Of a DNA stretch of 64,000 nt, positions 56,773 through 64,000 are shown piece after piece. Below the pieces are notes generated by a model. That model saw nothing but the letters and a program-made list of their open reading frames with translations. It did no database searches and was not told where the DNA came from. The stretch's first letter is position 1; the number at the start of each line of letters is the position of its first letter. This DNA is from Phycisphaerales bacterium (GTDB lineage Bacteria; Planctomycetota; Phycisphaerae; Phycisphaerales; UBA1924): positions 1 through 64,000 of the forward strand of contig JADLGW010000051.1 in the NCBI GenBank assembly GCA_020849105.1. The letters run 5' to 3'. The position numbers and the translations under genes are program-made.

Positions 56773-57414
56773 TCACGCCGCGGGCTCGCCCGGCCTTGAC
56801 TGCTCCTCGTCGTGTCCGCCGTCGTCGTGCTCGTCCCCGTCCTTCATCGCGTTGAGCTTGTCCGGGTTCAGCACCCGCACGAGCCCGTCCTTGAGCCGGC
56901 GTTCACCGAAGTTGATGATGAGCCCGAGTTCCACGTCCGCGGCCCGGAGTTGGGCCCGCAGCAGCGCCCGCTCGTATGAGGTCACCTCGCCCGGCCGTGC
57001 CATGACCTCCACGATGAACCGATCCGCCACCCACAGGTCGGCGACCACCTGTCCAACCACCTGTTCATCAAACATGACCTGGAAGGGGTGCCCCGCCTTG
57101 TGCGGCACTCCCTCGGCCGCCAGTTCGATCATCAGCGCCTTCAGGTAGACCGACTCGTCGTACCCCGGGCCCAGTTCCATGTGGGTCTCGATGGCACAGC
57201 CGATGGTCTTCCGGCTGACTTCCGTGAGCGCCGGGTCGAGTTCCGACAGCGGCGTGCCGCGCCGGCGTTCGCCTTCCCCACGATTGCCGTAGTTGCCGCC
57301 CTGTCCCCCGTACCCCCCTTGCCCGCCACCGCCCTGGCCACCCGGTCCACCGTGCCGGTATCCGCCCCGGCTGTCTCCGTACTGACCGCCGCCGTAACCA
57401 CGTTCCGCGTTCAT
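56773..57414 (-). CDS. GxxExxY-family protein with Gly-rich N-terminus
   Basis: 213 aa. The first ~50 residues are Gly/Tyr/Arg/Gln-rich (GGPGGQGGGGQGGYGGQG-like), followed by a GxxExxY domain (IGCAIETHMELGPGYDESVY, with KAGHPFQVMF and RFIVEVMARPGEVTSYERAL) resembling PD-(D/E)XK folds. Function unknown. It sits between the two ketosynthase genes with short gaps (37 and 47 bp). AGGAG precedes the ATG. Confidence 0.8.
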   Translation of the reverse strand: MNAERGYGGGQYGDSRGGYRHGGPGGQGGGGQGGYGGQGGNYGNRGEGERRRGTPLSELDPALTEVSRKTIGCAIETHMELGPGYDESVYLKALMIELAAEGVPHKAGHPFQVMFDEQVVGQVVADLWVADRFIVEVMARPGEVTSYERALLRAQLRAADVELGLIINFGERRLKDGLVRVLNPDKLNAMKDGDEHDDGGHDEEQSRPGEPAA

Positions 57415-57461
57415 GGGTCGCTCCTGGAAGGTTCCGTAGCCCAAACCACGATGGATCAATG

Positions 57462-58841
57462 TTACGACGCCCGGGCCAGAACAAGCGCGGCGTTCTGGCC
57501 CCCGACTGCCCCGGTGCATACCAGCACGTTCCGGAGCGTCGCGGGAGCCGACGGAGCGGGCCCGGCGAGCAGGTCGGCCGGCGGCTCCCCCGCGTGCAGG
57601 CGCGCCGGAAGCCGCTGCTGCCGGAGACACATTGCCCCCACCACAGCCGCGAGCCCGCCTGCGCCCGCCAGGCAATCCCCGATGAAGGGCACCAGCGGCA
57701 CCAGCGGTATTGAGCCAAGACGCAGGCCAAAGACCGCCCTCAGTGCGCCGGCCTCCTCCAGGTCCACCGCCGGAACCCCGGAACCCTGGGGAATGATCGC
57801 ATCCACGTCACCCGGGCCGATCCCGGCGTCCTCCATCGCGCTCTCGATGGCGTACCGCAGGCCTTCCCCCGACCAGACAAAGTCGGAACCCGTCGCCACG
57901 GTGGATTGCCCCGACCCAAACCCGGCAACCCGCGCGTAGGGGGTCGCGCCACGCCGCTCGGCCGCCGCGGCCTCTTCCAGGATCAGTATGCCGCCCCCCT
58001 CACCCGCCAAACCCCCGGCGCTGGACGCGTCATACGGACGCAGCACGTCCAGGGCGCTCGCCCCGGTCGGGGCCAGGCGGCCGGCCAGTTCCATCCGCAG
58101 GTGACGCAGCAGATTAATCGGTGACTCCGCCCCGCCCGAGAAGCACGCATCGGCATCACCGCGCCCGATGACCCGCATCGACTCCCCGAGGCAGAGCAGC
58201 CCGCTGGCCTGCATCGCAGTCACAGTGTTCGACGGGCCCTCCGCCCCATGCACGATGGTGACGTGGCACGCCAGCATGTTGGGCAGATACTTCAGCAGCC
58301 ACAGGGGGGGCAGGTTGTTCATCCCGCCGCCGCCCCCCTCGGCCGTGCCCCAGGCCCTAAGGCTGAACACGGCGGCACCACGCTCCGGGGCGGTGTCCAC
58401 AGGTCCCACGGGTACGGACGCCGGCACCATCGCCGTCACGAGCGCCGCCGTCAGATCGTCCATTTCCGCGGCGATCAATCCGGCTCCGATCTGGCACCCG
58501 AACCGCGCACCCGGGTAGGTCGGGCTTCCGCCCTCATCACCGTTGGTTCCGCGCGTGGCCATCCGGGCATCGTCAAGTGCGAGGCGGGCCGCGGCCACAG
58601 CCATGTCCGTGTCGCGGACCATGACTTTCGTCGCCTTGCGGTAGGACTTCGGGACGTACTCCCTGGCGCCCGAAAAATCGACCGCCTCCGACGCGAGCCG
58701 TGACCGGAACCCGGAGGGGTCGAAGCGGGTAATAGGGCGCAGGGCCGAGCGCCCGGAGACGAGGCCCTCCCAAAGGGCCTCCGCCCCGACGCCGAGGCCG
58801 CAGACGGTGCCCACGCCCGTGATGATGACACTTCGATCCAT
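57462..58841 (-). CDS. Ketosynthase-like protein lacking all catalytic residues (KS-beta/chain-length-factor-like)
   Basis: 459 aa with a full thiolase-fold KS sequence. The nucleophile region reads NTVTAMQASG (Gln211 in place of Cys), the first His region IPQGSGVP (Gln352), and the second FIGDCLAGAGG (Asp389). Gln for Cys is the signature of chain-length factors in type II polyketide synthases. It probably partners the active KS at 55.4-56.7 kb. It also carries an unusual Gly-rich loop EGGGGGMNN. Confidence 0.8.
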   Translation of the reverse strand: MDRSVIITGVGTVCGLGVGAEALWEGLVSGRSALRPITRFDPSGFRSRLASEAVDFSGAREYVPKSYRKATKVMVRDTDMAVAAARLALDDARMATRGTNGDEGGSPTYPGARFGCQIGAGLIAAEMDDLTAALVTAMVPASVPVGPVDTAPERGAAVFSLRAWGTAEGGGGGMNNLPPLWLLKYLPNMLACHVTIVHGAEGPSNTVTAMQASGLLCLGESMRVIGRGDADACFSGGAESPINLLRHLRMELAGRLAPTGASALDVLRPYDASSAGGLAGEGGGILILEEAAAAERRGATPYARVAGFGSGQSTVATGSDFVWSGEGLRYAIESAMEDAGIGPGDVDAIIPQGSGVPAVDLEEAGALRAVFGLRLGSIPLVPLVPFIGDCLAGAGGLAAVVGAMCLRQQRLPARLHAGEPPADLLAGPAPSAPATLRNVLVCTGAVGGQNAALVLARAS

Positions 58842-58872
58842 GCGGCCCAAGTGTATGAGCGGCGGCACGGAG

Positions 58873-59085
58873 TTAGTGAGGGTTGCTGCCCGGCGCCGCG
58901 GGGCGGACCTCGACTTCTTCGATCGTCGTACGACGCACAGTCACCCCGCCGGGGAGCTGCCGCTCCTCGACCTCACGGCGCACCCCGCTGACCCGCGGCC
59001 CTACCGGCTGCTTGACGCCGCGCGCGATGTGGCCGAAGAACTCACCCAGGGACCGCATGAGCGACTTTGGCCGCTCCGTCGTCAA
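58873..59085 (-). CDS. Small hypothetical protein, 70 aa
   Basis: Sequence LMRSLGEFFGHIARGVKQPV followed by basic/acidic segments (RREVEERQLPGGVTV, TTIEEVEVRPA). No known domain. Its start overlaps the stop of the upstream small gene (ATGA), supporting translation; 31 bp separate it from the KS-beta start. Confidence 0.6.
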   Translation of the reverse strand: MTTERPKSLMRSLGEFFGHIARGVKQPVGPRVSGVRREVEERQLPGGVTVRRTTIEEVEVRPAAPGSNPH

Positions 59086-59369
59086 CTCGCCACGCCGCCC
59101 TGCTGCGCCACATGGGCTGCCTCATGCGCCATGGTGTTCAGGTTGCCCGCCTTCGCGAAATGGGCGTCGTTGCCCGCGGCAAATGCCTTCGCATTCATGC
59201 CGTGGGCGGCAGCGTTCGCGCCGTGCCCGGCGTGCTCAGTCCCGTGAGCCTTGATGCCCGCGAAGTCCGCGGCAACTTTGCCCGGTCCGGGCCTCGGGCT
59301 TGCCGCGGGCGCGGACGCCTCCGCACTCTTGCCGCCCGCGGCCGCTGCACCGCTCCTGTCCAGTTTCAT
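59082..59369 (-). CDS. Short DUF4157 (eCIS-core)-like protein
   Basis: 95 aa. An Ala/Gly/Pro-rich N-terminus is followed by AKAFAAGNDAHFAKAGNLNT and MAHEAAHVAQQGG, i.e. the HExxHxxQQ core of DUF4157 domains. Full DUF4157 proteins are larger and usually tied to extracellular contractile injection systems; none is nearby. It ends right after the motif, so it may be a minimal or truncated version. Confidence 0.65.
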   Translation of the reverse strand: MKLDRSGAAAAGGKSAEASAPAASPRPGPGKVAADFAGIKAHGTEHAGHGANAAAHGMNAKAFAAGNDAHFAKAGNLNTMAHEAAHVAQQGGVAS

Positions 59370-59396
59370 GTCAACCTCCGTTCGGATGGCCCGACG

Positions 59397-59936
59397 CTAA
59401 TGAGGGTGGTTGTCCTTGACCGCCGCCAGCAGTGTACCAACATCCTCCGGCTTCACACACTCATGCAGAGTCTCGTCGATCAGCATCGCCGGCGCCCCCC
59501 CGCAGGCCCCCAGGCACTCCAGTTCGATCAGGGTGAACCGCCCGTCATCGGTCGTCTCCCCCACCTCGATCCCGAGCCTGTCCTTGATCGCCTGGGTCAG
59601 CCGCGACTGCCCGCAGAACTCGCACGCGATGGACCGGCACACGCCCACCACATGCTTCCCCCGCGGCTTCAGCCAGTACTCCTCGTAGAACGACGCGGTG
59701 TCCAGTACGTCGGCCGCGGGCAGCCCGAGGAAGGCCGCGACCTCCTCCATGGCTTGTTCCGGCAGCCACCCGTACGCGTGCTGCACCTCGTTGAGGACCA
59801 GGAGCAGGGCCCCCTTGGCGCTTTCATACCGCGGCAGAACGCGGGCCCGCAGGTCCGCCTGCATCGCGGGGGTCAGGTACGGCTCCGCGCGATGCTCGAC
59901 CCGTGCCGTACCGGAGTTCTTGGTGATCCAGGCCAT
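59397..59936 (-). CDS. nuoE: NADH-quinone oxidoreductase subunit E-like [2Fe-2S] protein
   Basis: 179 aa. Thioredoxin-like fold with cluster ligands in VCRSIAC (C-x4-C) and ECLGAC (C-x3-C), preceded by LLLVLNEVQHAYGWLPEQAM. Start MAWITKN at 59936. No other nuo genes are in the window, so it may belong to Complex I or to an NAD-dependent hydrogenase/formate dehydrogenase. Confidence 0.88.
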   Translation of the reverse strand: MAWITKNSGTARVEHRAEPYLTPAMQADLRARVLPRYESAKGALLLVLNEVQHAYGWLPEQAMEEVAAFLGLPAADVLDTASFYEEYWLKPRGKHVVGVCRSIACEFCGQSRLTQAIKDRLGIEVGETTDDGRFTLIELECLGACGGAPAMLIDETLHECVKPEDVGTLLAAVKDNHPH

Positions 59937-59982
59937 GCGCCGGCATAGTAGCCGGACCACGAACCGTTCAGTCGGCCCCGGG

Positions 59983-61863
59983 CTATGCGATCGCCAGGCG
60001 TGCCCCACCGGCCAGGTACTGCACGCTGCCGGCCACCGGGAGCGCGACCGTCGCGAACGACCCCAGGCGCGATCCGAAGGTGAGGAACTGGAACGTCACC
60101 CCCGTGGCCGGTGTGTACCCGCCGGTGAAGTCAAACCGGACCGAACCGCCCAGGGTCGCCAGGGCGGTGACTTCCAGCCTGCCCCACAGCCCGCCGGCGC
60201 CCCCGGCCACGTCGATATTGATGGTCCCGGTCGCGCCGTTGACAAACGCCTGGGTCGCCGTGAGGACCGCGTTGCGTTCCAGGTGGATGGTCCCGAGGTT
60301 GGTGAAGGTGCCCCCGACGCCGCCCACGGCGGCTCGCCCCCCGCGCCCGACGGTGATCGTGCCGAGATTCAGCCCCACGCCGTCCAGCCCGCTGAAGTGA
60401 CCGTTGCCGTAGAGCGTGACGGCCACCGCAGGGCCGAACGTGGTGGTCAGTGAGCCGGCAAGCACAAGGTCCGCGCCGCTCCCGACCTGCCAGGATCCGC
60501 CCGACAGGGTCGGGCCCGCGGCCTGGAGCACCGCACCGCCGAATGTGAGTTGCCCGGCCCGCACGTCCACGAGCCCGGTGTTGCTGAGCGTCACCCCGCC
60601 GTTGAACTCGGTGAAGACGATGCCCGACTCCGTCATCTTCCGCAGGATGCCGGCGTTCTGGATCGTCCCCGAACCGATCGTGACGTTCACGTTGCCCCCG
60701 GGCAGGATCGCCATGATCTTGCCCGGTGAGTTCGTGATCGTGGCGCCGGTGAAGGTGAGCAGCCCGTCGATCCAGTGCAGGGCGCCGTTGTTCAGCACGT
60801 CGCGCCCGAGGGACTTCGAGCCCGTGGTCGTCAGCGCGAGTTTGCCCGACGGGTTGATCGTGACGGAGCCGGTGCCCGCCATGAGCCCCGATTGCCACAG
60901 CATCGGCCCGGAGAGCGAGAGCACGCCCGGCCCCTCGATGCGCGCGCCCACCAGGTTCATGACCGTGCCGGCGGTCCAATCGCCCGAGATCCACTGCGTC
61001 CCGCCGATGAAGTTCACCGTACCTGAGCCCGACAGCGTGGACCCGGCGCCGTGGACGTAGGACTGCCGGTAGTTGAGCGTGGACGCCGCGACGAACCGCT
61101 GCCCCGTGTTGGTCCCGCCGCCGTCGATGTTGACGATCCCGCCGCCGATGCTGAGCATCGCCGCATTGTCGAAGGGGACGGCGATGATCAGCGTGGCGCT
61201 CCCGAACTTCCGGAACACGCCGGCGTTGTGGATGAGGTTGGTGCCCCCGTCGTCGAGCAGCGGCGCGACGCCGTCGCTGGTGAACACCGCCCCCGCCTCG
61301 TTGCGCAGCGTCCCGTCCAGGAAGCGCAGCGCCCCGCCCGTATGGTTCATCGTCCGCTCGTTCACGAGCGTGCGGCGGAGTTGTTTCGTGGCGCCGGTCG
61401 ACAGCGTGGCCGCACCGCCGGCCGCGTCGATGATGGTCCGGCCGGCCCCCTCCATCAGGCCCGAGGTCCAGAGCAGGCCGGCAAGCCTCAGGTCGCCGTC
61501 CCCCGAGAGCGTCCCGCCCGCGAGCGCGAGCAGACCCGCCAGTTGGGAATCCTGGGCAACGGACAGCACGCCGCCCGCCCCCACCGTCAGCGGCGCGTCG
61601 CAGGTCAGCGTGAGTACCGCCAGGGACCCGCCCGTGAGGCTCAGGGCCGCGGACGAGCCCGCCGCGATCACCGCGTCATCGCCCGATCCCGGCAGCACGT
61701 CGCCATCCCAGTTCAGCGGGTCCAGCAGCGACTGTCCGTCGCCTCCGGCGTCCCAGGCAATGGTCGCCAGGAGCGTGCGCGGCTCGAGCGGTTCCATGAG
61801 GCGCCGGGCTCGTGCGCCGGGAGACGCGGCGATGCCGCGCCCAATGGCCGAGGGGTTCTTCAT
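59983..61863 (-). CDS. LEPR-XLL surface protein with autotransporter-type repeats
   Basis: 626 aa. The N-terminal MEPLEPRTLLATIAWDAGG matches the planctomycete LEPR-XLL export/sorting signature. The remainder is made of Gly/Thr/Asn-rich beta-helix repeats (GTLSGDGDLRLAGLLWTSG, NEAGAVFTSDG, NAGVFRKFGSATLIIAVPF), as in passenger domains and adhesins. No C-terminal beta-barrel is visible. The chosen start is 61863. Exported, probably structural. Confidence 0.8.
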   Translation of the reverse strand: MKNPSAIGRGIAASPGARARRLMEPLEPRTLLATIAWDAGGDGQSLLDPLNWDGDVLPGSGDDAVIAAGSSAALSLTGGSLAVLTLTCDAPLTVGAGGVLSVAQDSQLAGLLALAGGTLSGDGDLRLAGLLWTSGLMEGAGRTIIDAAGGAATLSTGATKQLRRTLVNERTMNHTGGALRFLDGTLRNEAGAVFTSDGVAPLLDDGGTNLIHNAGVFRKFGSATLIIAVPFDNAAMLSIGGGIVNIDGGGTNTGQRFVAASTLNYRQSYVHGAGSTLSGSGTVNFIGGTQWISGDWTAGTVMNLVGARIEGPGVLSLSGPMLWQSGLMAGTGSVTINPSGKLALTTTGSKSLGRDVLNNGALHWIDGLLTFTGATITNSPGKIMAILPGGNVNVTIGSGTIQNAGILRKMTESGIVFTEFNGGVTLSNTGLVDVRAGQLTFGGAVLQAAGPTLSGGSWQVGSGADLVLAGSLTTTFGPAVAVTLYGNGHFSGLDGVGLNLGTITVGRGGRAAVGGVGGTFTNLGTIHLERNAVLTATQAFVNGATGTINIDVAGGAGGLWGRLEVTALATLGGSVRFDFTGGYTPATGVTFQFLTFGSRLGSFATVALPVAGSVQYLAGGARLAIA

Positions 61864-61980
61864 CCAGTCCTCCCGTAGTCTTCGGCCGTTCCGGTGGGTG
61901 CGCCACCGGTGCTCGTGAACCCTACTCAATGGGGCCGGTGTCAATCAACCCCGACCCCCGATGTGGGGTAGCATGCCTCA

Positions 61981-62316
61981 ATGTACCGATCCGTGCCGCT
62001 GGCCCGACTGCGCGAACTGCGCAACCGGACGCGCGACCTGACCCTCGCCGCGGACCTCGACCGCCTGCGGGACGGGATCAAGGGCCGGTCGCGAGCCGGC
62101 GCCGCGGGTTCCGGCGCGTGGAACTCCGCCGCACCGGCGGAACTCCGGGCGGTAGGGACTCCTGCCGGCGTGCTCCGCGGGGTGCTCACAATCCGGACCC
62201 CGGACGCCGCATCCCGTTTCCTCGTGGATCGATGGCTGCGAACCGGCGGCGAGGCGGAGATCATCCGGGCGGCCACGACGGGGATCCGGCGCGTGCGGGT
62301 CGTCCTCGCGTCCTGA
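61981..62316 (+). CDS. DciA/DUF721-like protein
   Basis: 111 aa. An Arg-rich N-terminus precedes a DUF721 core: VLRGVLTIRTPDAASRFLVD, RWLRTGGEAEII, TTGIRRVRVVLAS. DUF721 includes DciA, the ancestral loader of the replicative helicase, which lacks catalytic motifs. The assignment is by pattern only. It is divergent from the LEPR-XLL gene. Confidence 0.65.
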   Translation: MYRSVPLARLRELRNRTRDLTLAADLDRLRDGIKGRSRAGAAGSGAWNSAAPAELRAVGTPAGVLRGVLTIRTPDAASRFLVDRWLRTGGEAEIIRAATTGIRRVRVVLAS

Positions 62317-62333
62317 CGCCGCGGCGAGCGTGC

Positions 62334-62687
62334 TCATTCCGGCTCTCTCTCGTAACCCTCCATCTGGCGCCGCAGCAACTCCGCATGCTCGCGCTGGGCA
62401 TCGCGCGCCTCGCGAGCCATCTGGACGACATCGCGCATCATCTGATGCTGCTCGGTGAAGATATTGGACACCGGGGCCGCCGCGGCGGCCTTGGGCGCGG
62501 GCGACACCAGGCTCCGCACGACACCGAACGCCGCCAGGGCCAGCCCGACCAAGGCGACAATCAGCACGGGCTTGTTGATCCCGCCGCCGGCTGTTTCCGG
62601 GAACTCGGTGCCCCAGGTCTCCGGAGCGCCACGGCCCGCAGCAGCGGTCGGTGTCCGGCCTTGTTCCATTCCTTCCCCTGTGCTCAT
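62334..62687 (-). CDS. Single-pass membrane protein with C-terminal coiled coil
   Basis: 117 aa. Polar start, one transmembrane helix (KPVLIVALVGLALAAFGVV, about residues 40-58), then a helical, charged tail (TEQHQMMRDVVQMAREARDA, EHAELLRRQMEGYE) typical of short coiled coils. No family recognised. Confidence 0.65.
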   Translation of the reverse strand: MSTGEGMEQGRTPTAAAGRGAPETWGTEFPETAGGGINKPVLIVALVGLALAAFGVVRSLVSPAPKAAAAAPVSNIFTEQHQMMRDVVQMAREARDAQREHAELLRRQMEGYEREPE

Positions 62688-63027
62688 TCCACACCCCCCT
62701 TTGGCCTGCGGCCGTGGCATCGGATCGGCGGGCGGGCGCGGCAGCCGCAACCGAAGGTCGGAGGAAATGCCCAAAGCGCCGGAACCTGTTCCGCGTACGC
62801 GAGCACGGCGTGTAACGAGGGCGGCACCCGGGGTACACGCCCCATCCGGCGCGTCAAACAAGGGGGATTTCGACGATCATCCGGGCTTGCGGCTGGCAAA
62901 CAGCCGTTTCTGGTGCACACTACCCCCAAGAAGCACACCGGGGTCTGCCCGACAATCCGGGGTTCGTGCGCGAGTGCCGCGCGGGGTGTGTGACAACCGG
63001 TATCAGGGCCCAACGCGGGCTTGCGGC

Positions 63028-63702
63028 ATGACTGCGCTGACACGACAACGCGGAAGACCGGAGACCACGGACTGGCACGCCGGGGTCGTCCAGTTGCTGG
63101 ACGAGAGCCACCTTGTCGCGTTGTCCCCCAGCGTGCCGCGACAGGTGCGGTTCGCATCCTCGCTCTCCGGCTTCCTCCATGGCATGCGGGATACCGAGGT
63201 GTGCGTGCTCCACGGGCGGGCGATCCGCGACCTGGAGACGTTCTGCGCCCAACTGGAACGGGTGGTGCCCGGGCCCACGCTGGAGCGGCGCGTGGACGGT
63301 CCTTGCGGGGTCACCGCGCTGATACGACACCGGGAAACCTGGCCCGGCCGCCCGGCCGCGAAGTTCAGGTTCTATGTATGGAACGACGCGGACACTCTGC
63401 TGGGCCACGATGAACACCTGTTCGGGCGCCTGGTCGATGCGCTGGCGGGCGTCGCGGCGGAGGCCGAGTATGCCAGCGACGACCTGCTGTTTATCCAGCG
63501 GGTGGTGTTCATCGGCGGGGCGGAGTTGAAGCGGTACTGGGAATGCGGGGACGGGCAGTTCCGCGCGTGGTACAACGAGGGGGCGGGGCGGCCGTTCTGG
63601 GAACTCGTATCCGGCCTCGACGCCCCGCCGATCCAGCCGCTGTCGCTCGACGCCCTCTTCGACCCCCTGGCGCCGAACCTGCGGCTCGCGCCGAGCGCGT
63701 GA
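63028..63702 (+). CDS. Hypothetical alpha/beta protein, 224 aa
   Basis: From ATG 63028: WHAGVVQLLDESHLVALSPS, GFLHGMRDTEVCVLHGRAIR, KFRFYVWNDADTLLGHDEHL, LLFIQRVVFIGGAELKRYWE. It has mixed helices and strands, with no catalytic motif I can name. Upstream of rsmD in the same direction. I do not recognise the family. Confidence 0.7.
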   Translation: MTALTRQRGRPETTDWHAGVVQLLDESHLVALSPSVPRQVRFASSLSGFLHGMRDTEVCVLHGRAIRDLETFCAQLERVVPGPTLERRVDGPCGVTALIRHRETWPGRPAAKFRFYVWNDADTLLGHDEHLFGRLVDALAGVAAEAEYASDDLLFIQRVVFIGGAELKRYWECGDGQFRAWYNEGAGRPFWELVSGLDAPPIQPLSLDALFDPLAPNLRLAPSA

Positions 63703-63792
63703 CGGGCGGCCGCGGGCGTCAGCCGGGCGGCACGCCAGAATCAGCCGACAAGGCCCGCTTGACTCGCCGCCTGTCTCGGCGCATGCTCGCGC

Positions 63793-64000
63793 ATGCGCAT
63801 CATCGCCGGGGAGTACCGCTCACGCCGCCTGATCTCGCCGCCGGAGGATTCCCCGGCGCGGCCGCTCCCGGACCGGGTGAAGGAATCGCTGTTCTCCATC
63901 CTGCGCGGGCATGTGGAGAGCGCCGCGGTCTTCGACGGCTTCGCCGGGAGCGGGTCGTTCGGGCTGGAGGCGCTGTCGCGCGGGGCGGCCCGGTGCGTGT
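63793..64000 (+). CDS. rsmD: 16S rRNA (guanine966-N2)-methyltransferase, 5' part
   Basis: First 69 codons, cut by the window end: MRIIAGEYRSRRLISPPED, PLPDRVKESLFSIL, and the SAM-binding VFDGFAGSGSFGLEALSRGA. RsmD methylates G966 of 16S rRNA. Confidence 0.92.
   Translation, partial: MRIIAGEYRSRRLISPPEDSPARPLPDRVKESLFSILRGHVESAAVFDGFAGSGSFGLEALSRGAARCV

Overview
The window looks like chromosomal DNA of a high-GC planctomycete, probably class Phycisphaerae. The signs are an N-terminal LEPR-XLL surface-protein signature (61.8 kb), a secreted protein ending in two cysteine-containing dockerin-like repeats (54.0 kb), a DUF1580-type start (10.7 kb), IS200-like/RAYT transposases in GC-rich REP repeats, and short planctomycete-style mini-repeats inside coding genes. 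This placement rests on remembered family features, not on a phylogeny.

Region 1 (1-17.1 kb) is an integrated element at the 3' end of a tRNA gene. A 111-bp perfect direct repeat (1-111 and 16675-16785) extends as diverged similarity to about 410 bp; the right copy carries the last ~100 codons of a second, older integrase. From the left come a tyrosine integrase, a tightly overlapping operon (excisionase-like HTH, RepA-like ATPase, small proteins), an intact ubiquitin-like/E1/DUF6527 operon, and a divergent XRE regulator plus ImmA/IrrE peptidase. The right half is a graveyard. HsdR, a GHKL ATPase, a Sak4-type ATPase, a phage-type gene, a DUF1156 methyltransferase and a DUF499 ATPase are each cut and joined to an unrelated neighbour or to themselves, with two single-base frameshifts in addition.

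Region 2 (17.3-38.7 kb) holds a molybdenum oxidoreductase (nitrate-reductase-like) operon in two pieces. The membrane subunit and catalytic subunit are at 38.7-35.3 kb. The ferredoxin, Rieske, small membrane and TDT transporter genes continue in the same direction at 21.6-18.9 kb, followed by hemerythrin and cupin genes. The 13.7 kb between them is accessory. It carries a type III CBASS locus (CD-NTase, HORMA, TRIP13-like ATPase, and a PD-(D/E)XK-like DUF6602 protein where NucC is expected), an LRAT-like protein, two near-identical IS200/RAYT transposases, tryptophanase, an ArsR/SRPBCC pair and a DUF2075 ATPase. A GC-rich stem-loop follows several stop codons here and lies at both outer ends of the insert.

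Region 3 (38.9-64 kb) is core housekeeping: L9, SSB, S6, Pth, L25, Prs and a GlmU-like pyrophosphorylase on the minus strand, a tRNA-Gln, a SWIM protein, a UvrD/PcrA helicase, AroDE, DnaG, the primary sigma factor, a dockerin-like secreted protein, an active ketosynthase paired with a catalytically dead one, NuoE, a LEPR-XLL surface protein, a DciA-like protein and the start of rsmD.
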